Shown in pieces: positions 54,428-63,336 of a stretch of DNA of 63,336 nt (positions within the stretch are counted from its first letter, which is position 1; the number at the start of each line of letters is the position of its first letter). This stretch comes from Burkholderia lata. GTDB lineage: Bacteria > Pseudomonadota > Gammaproteobacteria > Burkholderiales > Burkholderiaceae. The position numbers were made by a program, and so were the translations under genes. A model generated the notes under the pieces. That model was not told the DNA's origin and did no database searches. It saw only the letters and a program-made list of their open reading frames with translations. The DNA is taken from positions 1 through 63,336 of the forward strand of contig NZ_CABVQK010000026.1 of assembly GCF_902499335.1 (NCBI RefSeq), given 5' to 3'.

Positions 54428-55498
54428 ATGTCTGCGACTCCTCTCGCCGCTTCCGTCCCGCTCGACGCACCCTACACGCGCGGCGCCGCTCTGCCCGCGC
54501 TGCTGAAATCGCGCATCCTGATCCTCGACGGCGCGATGGGCACGATGATCCAGCGCTACAAGCTCGACGAAGCCGCGTATCGCGGCGAGCGCTTCAAGGA
54601 TTTCCCGCGCGACATCAAGGGCAACAACGAACTGCTGTCGATCACGCAGCCGCAGATCATCCGCGAGATCCACGACCAGTACTTCGCGGCCGGCGCCGAC
54701 ATCGTCGAGACCAACACGTTCGGCGCGACGACCGTCGCGCAGGCCGACTACGAGATGGAAGATCTCGTCGTCGAGATGAACATCGAATCGGCGAAACTCG
54801 CACGCGAAGCGGCCGAGAAATACGCGACGCCGGAAAAGCCGCGCTTCGTCGCGGGCGCGATCGGGCCGACGCCGAAGACGGCCAGCATCTCGCCGGACGT
54901 CAACGACCCGGGCGCACGCAACGTCACGTTCGACGAGCTGCGCGCGTCGTACTACCAGCAGGCGAAGGCGCTGCTCGACGGCGGCGTCGACCTGTTCCTC
55001 GTCGAAACGATCTTCGATACGCTGAACGCAAAAGCCGCGCTGTTCGCGCTCGACGAGCTGTTCGAGGACACCGGCGAGCGCCTGCCGATCATGATCTCGG
55101 GCACCGTCACCGATGCGTCGGGCCGGATCCTGTCGGGCCAGACGGTCGAGGCGTTCTGGAATTCGCTGCGCCATGCGAAGCCGCTCACGTTCGGCCTGAA
55201 CTGCGCGCTCGGCGCGGCGCTGATGCGCCCGTACATCGCCGAGCTCGCGAAGCTGTGCGATACCTACGTGTCGTGCTACCCGAACGCGGGCCTGCCGAAC
55301 CCGATGGCCGAGACGGGCTTCGACGAGACGCCGGACGTCACGTCGGGCCTCCTGAAGGAATTCGCGCAGGCCGGGCTCGTGAACCTCGCCGGCGGCTGCT
55401 GCGGCACGACGCCCGAGCACATCGCCGAGATCGCGAAGGCGCTCGCCGACGTGAAGCCGCGCCGCCGCTGGCCGAACCAGTACAGCGACAACGCCTGA
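54428..55498 (+). CDS. metH: Methionine synthase, homocysteine-binding module
   Basis: This 356-aa protein is the N-terminal homocysteine S-methyltransferase module of cobalamin-dependent methionine synthase. It begins with DGAMGTMIQ and binds zinc through Cys259 (GLNC), Cys324 and Cys325 (GGCCGTTPEH). A TACAAT lies about 35 bases before the start. The module ends here and the other modules are encoded by the next gene 42 bp downstream, so the two chains must act together. This split form is normal in Burkholderia and relatives and is not a frameshift: the second gene has its own ATG. Confidence 0.95.
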   Translation: MSATPLAASVPLDAPYTRGAALPALLKSRILILDGAMGTMIQRYKLDEAAYRGERFKDFPRDIKGNNELLSITQPQIIREIHDQYFAAGADIVETNTFGATTVAQADYEMEDLVVEMNIESAKLAREAAEKYATPEKPRFVAGAIGPTPKTASISPDVNDPGARNVTFDELRASYYQQAKALLDGGVDLFLVETIFDTLNAKAALFALDELFEDTGERLPIMISGTVTDASGRILSGQTVEAFWNSLRHAKPLTFGLNCALGAALMRPYIAELAKLCDTYVSCYPNAGLPNPMAETGFDETPDVTSGLLKEFAQAGLVNLAGGCCGTTPEHIAEIAKALADVKPRRRWPNQYSDNA

Positions 55499-55540
55499 CC
55501 CGACCGCCCCACGCCCTTCATCACCAGAATTCGCACCGCC

Positions 55541-58258
<2,718 letters not shown>

Positions 58259-58310
58259 TCGACGCTTCGACGGACGCGCCGCCGCGCGTTATTGTCAGAC
58301 AAAAGAAAAA

Positions 58311-58334
58311 GCCCGCTCGAAAGCGGGCTTTTTT
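58311..58334. terminator. Bidirectional terminator between metH and DUF1840 gene
   Basis: GCCCGCT-cgaa-AGCGGGC, preceded by a run of A and followed by six T, lies between the convergent metH and DUF1840 genes and can serve both. Confidence 0.9.
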
Positions 58335-58372
58335 CTGCCTTTCGATCCTTTCGGACGACCGGGCAAGCAGGC

Positions 58373-58696
58373 TCAGAAGCCCCAGTGCACGTCGGCTTCG
58401 CCGGCTTTCGCTTCGCGCAGCATCGTGAGGAAGGGGGCGACGCGCTGTGCCAGGCTCGGCGGCACTTCGTGGTGCGCGTGGTCGGCCTCGTCCTCGTGGA
58501 AATGGCCGGCGTGCTCGGCGCGCTCCTGCTTCGCCTGCGCGACCGCGCCTTCCAGCTTGGCGATCGCGTGGTCCAGTTCGTCGTGCGTAATCACACCGCG
58601 CTCGCCCAGCTGCTTGCCGACGAGACCCAGCACATACACGGCGAAATCCTTCAGCACGTCGAGATCCTGTGCCGCCTTGCTCTTGAACGTAATCAT
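58373..58696 (-). CDS. DUF1840 protein
   Basis: This 107-aa cytosolic protein starts MITFKSKAAQDLDVLKDFAVYVLGLVGK, the DUF1840 signature, followed by an acidic and His-rich linker (HFHEDEADHAHHEV) and a short C-terminal helix ending VHWGF. Function is unknown; the His-rich stretch could bind metal. It is convergent with metH and about 200 bp from argS on the other strand. Confidence 0.88.
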   Translation of the reverse strand: MITFKSKAAQDLDVLKDFAVYVLGLVGKQLGERGVITHDELDHAIAKLEGAVAQAKQERAEHAGHFHEDEADHAHHEVPPSLAQRVAPFLTMLREAKAGEADVHWGF

Positions 58697-58896
58697 GACA
58701 ATTCCCTTTTCATCTTGTTGTGCCTGCGCGGCGCGGTTGGGGAACGCCGGCTGACCGGCGCCCGGCCTCGCGGACGCGGGCCGCCTGAGCGGCATATTAG
58801 CACCTGTTAAAATTCTGCGATCCCTGAAACGCGCGCTTAAAAAGCGCGCCGGCGGCCCGGCGTTTCCGGCCACCACCAACGAAGCCTTCTACCAGC

Positions 58897-60678
58897 ATGC
58901 TGCCAGCACACAAACAGACCCTCGAAGCCCTGCTCGCGGATAGCGTCAAGCAGGTCGCACACGCGCTGAAAGGCGCCGACGCCGCATCCGTCGCCCCCGT
59001 CATCACGCTGGAGCGCCCGAAGGTCGCCGCGCACGGCGACGTCGCGTGCAACGTCGCGATGCAGCTCGCGAAGCCGCTCGGCACGAACCCGCGCCAGCTC
59101 GCCGAGCAGATCGTCGCCGCCCTCACCGCCCAGCCGGGCGCGCAAGGCCTCGTCGAAGCCGCCGAAATCGCCGGCCCCGGCTTCATCAACCTGCGCCTGT
59201 CGGCCGCCGCGAAGCAGGCGGTGATCGCCGCCGTGTTCGACCAGGGCCGCGCGTTCGGCACGTCGGATCGCGAGAAAGGCAAGCAGGTGCTGCTCGAATT
59301 CGTGTCGGCAAACCCGACCGGCCCGCTGCACGTCGGCCACGGCCGCCAGGCCGCGCTCGGCGACGTGCTCGCGAACGTGATCGCGAGCCAGGGCTACGCG
59401 GTGCACCGCGAGTTCTACTACAACGACGCAGGCGTGCAGATCGGCAACCTCGCGATCTCGACGCAGGCGCGCGCACGCGGCCTGAAGCCGGGCGACGCGG
59501 GCTGGCCGGAAGCCGCGTACAACGGCGAATACATCGCCGACATCGCACGCGATTTCCTGAGCGGCGAAACGGTCGCCGCGTCGGACGGCGAGCCGGTCAA
59601 GGGCACGGGCGACGTCGAGGATCTCGACGCGATCCGCAAGTTCGCGGTCACGTACCTGCGTCGCGAGCAGGACATGGATCTGCAGGCATTCGGCGTGAAG
59701 TTCGACCAGTACTACCTCGAGTCGTCGCTGTACAGCGAAGGCCGCGTCGAGAAGACGGTCGGCGCGCTGATCAAGGCCGGCATGACCTACGAGCAGGACG
59801 GCGCGCTGTGGCTGCGCACGACCGACGAAGGCGACGACAAGGATCGCGTGATGCGCAAGTCGGACGGCACGTACACGTACTTCGTGCCGGACGTCGCGTA
59901 CCACGTGACGAAGTGGGAGCGCGGCTTCACGAAGGTGATCAACATCCAGGGTTCGGACCACCACGGCACGATCGCGCGCGTGCGCGCCGGCCTGCAGGGC
60001 CTGCACATCGGGATCCCGAAGGGCTACCCCGACTACGTGCTGCACAAGATGGTCACCGTGATGCGCGACGGCCAGGAAGTGAAGATCTCGAAGCGCGCGG
60101 GCAGCTACGTAACGGTGCGCGACCTGATCGAATGGTCGGGTGGCGCGGCGGCGGGCCAGGAAGCGGCGCCCGACCTGATCGACGAAGCGACCATCACGCG
60201 CGGCCGTGACGCGGTGCGCTTCTTCCTGATCTCGCGCAAGGCCGATACCGAGTTCGTGTTCGACATCGACCTCGCGCTGAAACAGAACGACGAAAACCCG
60301 GTCTACTACGTCCAGTACGCGCATGCGCGGATCTGCTCGGTGCTCAACGAGCTGAAGTCGCGCTACAACGTCGACGTCGCGCAGCTGCCGGGCGCTGACC
60401 TGTCGCAGTTGACGAGCGCGCAAGCGGCGTCGCTGATGCAGAAGCTGGCCGAGTACCCGGACATGCTCACGCACGCAGCGAACGAGCTGGCACCGCACGC
60501 TGTCGCGTTCTACCTGCGCGACCTCGCTGGCGAATTCCACTCGTTCTACAATGCGGAGCGCGTGCTGGTCGACGACGAAGCACCGCGCAATGCGCGCGCC
60601 GCGCTCCTCGCCGCGACCCGGCAGGTGCTCGAGAATGGCCTGGCGGTGCTCGGCGTGTCCGCGCCCGCCAAGATGTAA
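58897..60678 (+). CDS. argS: Arginyl-tRNA synthetase
   Basis: This class I aminoacyl-tRNA synthetase has 593 aa. The HIGH motif is HVGHGR in ANPTGPLHVGHGR, the KMSKS-like motif is KISKRAG, and the C-terminal anticodon-binding domain ends AERVLVDDEAPRNARAALLAATRQVL. The N-terminal additional domain binds the tRNA D-loop. It is followed about 105 bp later by a SPOR-domain gene and dsbA, a conserved argS-ftsN-dsbA order in Burkholderia. Confidence 0.97.
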   Translation: MLPAHKQTLEALLADSVKQVAHALKGADAASVAPVITLERPKVAAHGDVACNVAMQLAKPLGTNPRQLAEQIVAALTAQPGAQGLVEAAEIAGPGFINLRLSAAAKQAVIAAVFDQGRAFGTSDREKGKQVLLEFVSANPTGPLHVGHGRQAALGDVLANVIASQGYAVHREFYYNDAGVQIGNLAISTQARARGLKPGDAGWPEAAYNGEYIADIARDFLSGETVAASDGEPVKGTGDVEDLDAIRKFAVTYLRREQDMDLQAFGVKFDQYYLESSLYSEGRVEKTVGALIKAGMTYEQDGALWLRTTDEGDDKDRVMRKSDGTYTYFVPDVAYHVTKWERGFTKVINIQGSDHHGTIARVRAGLQGLHIGIPKGYPDYVLHKMVTVMRDGQEVKISKRAGSYVTVRDLIEWSGGAAAGQEAAPDLIDEATITRGRDAVRFFLISRKADTEFVFDIDLALKQNDENPVYYVQYAHARICSVLNELKSRYNVDVAQLPGADLSQLTSAQAASLMQKLAEYPDMLTHAANELAPHAVAFYLRDLAGEFHSFYNAERVLVDDEAPRNARAALLAATRQVLENGLAVLGVSAPAKM

Positions 60679-60784
60679 GGCAGCAAGCGGCCCGAACCGG
60701 GCAGCGAATGGCTGCGGCAGGAGCGCCCGTCATCGGGTGCCCGCCGCGGCCTTTTCACGATTCTTTTTGCAGGTGACTCAAGCA

Positions 60785-61720
60785 ATGGCACAACCACGCC
60801 GAACTTCGAAGCAATCGAAACAAGCCGGAGGGACATTTCTTGGAATCGTGCTGGGCCTGATCGTCGGCCTCGCGATCGCCGTGGTGGTGGCGCTCTACAT
60901 CACGCGTTCCCCGTCGCCGTTCGTGTCGAAGGTCGCGCCGCCGCCGGCCGACAACGGCGCGAGCCAGCCGCAGCAGTTCGATCCGAACCGCGCGCTGCAG
61001 GGCAAGACGCCGGGCCAGCCGGTGCCGCAGGCCGCGCAGCCCGCGCCGCCGAACACCGCGCCCGGCCAGGCCGCGAACCAGACCCAGGGCGGCCTGCTGC
61101 CCGAGCCGCAGATCGTCGAAGTGCCGCCGCAGGCCAACGGGTCGAGCGGCTCGAACAACACCGGCAGCTCGAACAACACGACCGCGTCGAACAACACGTC
61201 GTCGGGCAATACGTCCTCGGGCAACGGCGTCGCCGTCGCGCCGAAGCCGGCCGACACCACGCCGCCGCCGCCGCCGAAGAAGACGCAGCAAGCCCAGCAG
61301 CAACAGCAGCAACAGCAGCAAGGCGGCGAGGACGACCTCGCCCGCTTCGCCGCGCAGAAGCAGGCGCAGCAAGCCGCCGCGCAAAAGCAGCAGCAACAGC
61401 AACTGGCCGCGAACACGCCGAAGCCGACCTCGTCGGCCACGGCCGCCGCGGCAGCGAAGCCGCCGACCGCGAACGACGCGAATACCGGCTACTTCCTGCA
61501 GGTGGGCGCGTACAAGACGGAAGGCGACGCCGAGCAGCAGCGCGCGCGCCTCGGCTTCCAGGGCTTCGAGTCGAAGGTGTCGAAGCGCGATGTCAGCGGC
61601 GTGACGTACTTCCGCGTGCGCGTCGGCCCGTTCTCGAAGTTCGAGGATATGAACTCGGCCCGCCAGCGCCTGTCCGATGCAGGTGTCGACACGGCGGTGA
61701 TCCGCTTCACGAAGCAGTAA
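60785..61720 (+). CDS. SPOR-domain protein, FtsN-like
   Basis: This 311-aa bitopic membrane protein has a basic cytoplasmic start (RRTSKQSKQ), one helix (GIVLGLIVGLAIAVVVALYI), a long low-complexity linker rich in Asn/Ser/Pro and polyGln (about residues 165-210), and a C-terminal SPOR domain (YFLQVGAYKTEGDAEQQRARL...YFRVRVGPFSKFEDMNSARQRL). SPOR domains bind denuded peptidoglycan at the division septum, so the protein probably acts in cell division like FtsN. The Gln tract (about 61277-61321) is coded by CAG/CAA repeats and may vary in length. Confidence 0.88.
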   Translation: MAQPRRTSKQSKQAGGTFLGIVLGLIVGLAIAVVVALYITRSPSPFVSKVAPPPADNGASQPQQFDPNRALQGKTPGQPVPQAAQPAPPNTAPGQAANQTQGGLLPEPQIVEVPPQANGSSGSNNTGSSNNTTASNNTSSGNTSSGNGVAVAPKPADTTPPPPPKKTQQAQQQQQQQQQGGEDDLARFAAQKQAQQAAAQKQQQQQLAANTPKPTSSATAAAAAKPPTANDANTGYFLQVGAYKTEGDAEQQRARLGFQGFESKVSKRDVSGVTYFRVRVGPFSKFEDMNSARQRLSDAGVDTAVIRFTKQ

Positions 61721-61789
61721 GCAACCGGCCGAGCCCACCCAGAACCCGTTACGTCCCGTAACCCGAGCAACTGATTCGACGTTCACAAC

Positions 61790-62428
61790 ATGAAAAAACT
61801 GCTTAGCACGCTCCTTCTGTCCCTGGGCCTGGTCGCCGGCCTCGCACAGGCTTCGCCCGCCGCACCGGTCTCCGGCAAGGACTTCGAGGTGATGAAGTCG
61901 CCGCAGCCGGTGTCCGCACCGGCCGGCAAGGTCGAGGTGATCGAGTTCTTCTGGTACGGCTGCCCGCACTGCTACGAATTCGAGCCGACGATCGAAGCCT
62001 GGGTGAAGAAGCAGGGCAACAACATCGACTTCAAGCGCGTCCCGGTCGCATTCCGTGACGATTTCGTCCCGCACTCGAAGCTGTTCTACGCGGTGTCCGC
62101 GCTCGGCATCTCCGAGAAGGTCACGCCGGCGATCTTCAACGCGATCCACAAGCAGAAGAACTACCTGCTGACGCCGCAGGCGCAGGCCGACTTCCTGGCC
62201 ACGCAGGGCGTCGACAAGAAGCAGTTCATGGACGCGTACAACTCGTTCAGCGTGCAGGGCGAAGTGAACCAGTCGGCCAAGCTGCTGAAGGACTACGCGA
62301 TCGACGGCGTGCCGACGGTCGTCGTCCAGGGCAAGTACAAGACGGGCCCCGCTTACGCGAACAGCATCCCGGGTACTGCCCAGGTGCTCGACTTCCTCGT
62401 GAAGCAGGTTCAGGACAAGAAGCTCTGA
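61790..62428 (+). CDS. dsbA: Thiol:disulfide interchange protein DsbA
   Basis: DsbA oxidises cysteine pairs of exported proteins. The 212-aa precursor has a signal peptide ending AQA (about residue 21) and a thioredoxin fold with the active site C58-P-H-C61 (EFFWYGCPHCYEFEP). The cis-Pro loop is GVPTVV. It follows the SPOR gene by about 70 bases on the same strand and precedes an SDR gene. Confidence 0.96.
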   Translation: MKKLLSTLLLSLGLVAGLAQASPAAPVSGKDFEVMKSPQPVSAPAGKVEVIEFFWYGCPHCYEFEPTIEAWVKKQGNNIDFKRVPVAFRDDFVPHSKLFYAVSALGISEKVTPAIFNAIHKQKNYLLTPQAQADFLATQGVDKKQFMDAYNSFSVQGEVNQSAKLLKDYAIDGVPTVVVQGKYKTGPAYANSIPGTAQVLDFLVKQVQDKKL

Positions 62429-62447
62429 TCCCCATCCGCGCGCCGGC

Positions 62448-63221
62448 ATGACTACTCCGCTGAAGGTCTTCATCACCGGCGCATCGAGCGGCCTCGGCCT
62501 CGCGATGGCCGAGGAATACGCCCGCCAGGGCGCCACGCTCGCACTCGTCGCGCGACGCACCGATGCCCTCGATGCGTTCGCGCGGCGCTTCCCGAAGCTG
62601 TCCATCTCCGTCTATTCCGCCGACGTGCGCGACGCTGACGCGCTCGCGACGGCCGCCGCGTCGTTCATCGCGACGCACGGCTGCCCCGACGTCGTGATCG
62701 CGAACGCAGGCATCAGCCAGGGCGCCGTCACGGGCCAGGGCGATCTCCCGACGTTCCGCGACGTGATGGACATCAACTACTACGGGATGGTCGCGACGTT
62801 CGAGCCGTTCGTCGGCCCGATGACGGCCACGCGACACGGCACGCTGGTCGGTGTCGCGAGCGTGGCCGGCGTGCGCGGCCTGCCCGGCTCCGGTGCGTAC
62901 AGCGCATCGAAATCGGCCGCGATCAAGTACCTCGAATCGCTGCGCGTCGAGCTGCGGCCGGCCGGCGTCGGCGTCGTGACGATCGCGCCCGGCTACATCC
63001 GCACGCCGATGACCGCGCACAACCCGTACCGGATGCCGTTCCTGATGGACGCCGACCGCTTCGCCGCGCGTGCGGCCCGGGCGATCGCGCGGCAGCACGC
63101 GTTCCGCGTGATTCCGTGGCAGATGGGTGTCGTCGCGAAGGTGCTGCACGTGCTGCCGCGCTGGCTGTACGACCGCCTGTTCGAGAAGGCACCACGCAAG
63201 CCGAAGGCTGGCGCACACTGA
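62448..63221 (+). CDS. Short-chain dehydrogenase/reductase
   Basis: This 257-aa NAD(P)-dependent oxidoreductase has the cofactor motif G11-ASSGLG, the ANAGIS segment, and the catalytic Tyr-Lys in YSASKSA with an upstream Ser in VASVAG. The C-terminal tail is basic. SDRs act on sugars, steroids, ketoacyl groups and many other carbonyls; the substrate is not indicated. It lies 19 bases after dsbA and may be read with it. Confidence 0.9.
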   Translation: MTTPLKVFITGASSGLGLAMAEEYARQGATLALVARRTDALDAFARRFPKLSISVYSADVRDADALATAAASFIATHGCPDVVIANAGISQGAVTGQGDLPTFRDVMDINYYGMVATFEPFVGPMTATRHGTLVGVASVAGVRGLPGSGAYSASKSAAIKYLESLRVELRPAGVGVVTIAPGYIRTPMTAHNPYRMPFLMDADRFAARAARAIARQHAFRVIPWQMGVVAKVLHVLPRWLYDRLFEKAPRKPKAGAH

Positions 63222-63243
63222 CACTCCGGCGAGCACCGGCCCG

Positions 63244-63257
63244 CGCGAAGCTTCGCG
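63244..63257. terminator. Palindrome after the SDR gene, weak terminator
   Basis: CGCGAAGCTTCGCG is a perfect 14-bp palindrome 22 bases after the SDR stop codon, with further GC pairs on both sides (GCCCGCG/CGCGGGC-like). No long T-run follows, so termination would be inefficient or Rho-dependent. Confidence 0.45.
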
Positions 63258-63260
63258 GGC

Positions 63261-63336
63261 CGTCTCTCCGTCTCTCCGTCTCTCCGTCTCTCCGTCTCTC
63301 CGTCTCTCCGTCTCTCCGTCTCTCCGTCTCTCCGTC
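63261..63336. repeat. 8-bp tandem repeat reaching the window end
   Basis: The unit CGTCTCTC repeats about nine and a half times without a mismatch and continues past the window end. It starts directly after the palindrome that follows the SDR gene. Perfect short tandem repeats of this length can change copy number by slippage. No gene frame is apparent across it. Confidence 0.95.

Noticed and set aside
63261..63336. CRISPR array
   Set aside because: The units are 8 bp without spacers, so this is a simple tandem repeat.

Overview
The window reads as a high-GC betaproteobacterial chromosome, most likely a Burkholderia (cepacia-complex-like) main chromosome. Pointers are the strong GC3 bias, metH divided into two adjacent genes, a PhaM-type PHB granule protein, DUF3567, DUF1840 and DUF2917 proteins, and the dacC-dat-ybeD-LysR-lipB-lipA arrangement. 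No database search was possible, so names rest on motifs, length and gene order.

Positions 1-5140 are foreign. The GC content is visibly lower, codon use differs, and the segment cuts comM exactly before its Walker B motif; only the comM 3' part (5141-5746) is in view. From the left the segment holds what looks like the right end of an IS21-family element (to about 76), an SF1/UvrD-like helicase that has lost its N-terminus at that IS end, two translationally coupled genes of unknown function (317 and 263 aa), and a 551-aa reverse transcriptase of the UG/Abi (defence-associated) type with a YIDD catalytic box. It ends in about 255 bp of hairpin-rich noncoding DNA. This is the best candidate for an undescribed system: a probable antiphage RT locus with two unassigned partner genes in a comM-targeting island.

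From 5747 on, the DNA is ordinary chromosome. An intergenic region with three DnaA-box-like sites (5747-6079) leads to a small lipoprotein and a TlpA-like thioredoxin. Next comes a dicarboxylate module, dctA-dctB-dctD, with a well-formed sigma-54 promoter before dctA that fits the sigma-54 activator DctD. Acetate uptake (yjcH-actP) and a fatty or dicarboxylic acyl-CoA degradation cluster follow (CaiB-type CoA-transferase, paired acyl-CoA dehydrogenases, FadB-like protein, divergent LysR). After these come gamma-glutamyltranspeptidase, a taurine-type ABC importer, and lipoate synthesis and cell-wall genes (lipA, lipB, ybeD, D-amino-acid aminotransferase, D,D-carboxypeptidase).

The middle carries a hydrolase, a 2Fe-2S ferredoxin, a VanZ-like protein and an MCE (Mla-like) lipid transport operon. 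It continues with a CpdB/UshA-type nucleotidase, a Sel1-repeat protein, birA-coaX, a heptose adenylyltransferase, a ferritin-like protein, a patatin, PhaM, and an enoyl-CoA hydratase/FAH/IclR group. The right end has DUF3108 and DUF3567 proteins, the divided metH, argS, a SPOR-domain (FtsN-like) protein, dsbA and an SDR oxidoreductase. The window ends inside an 8-bp tandem repeat.
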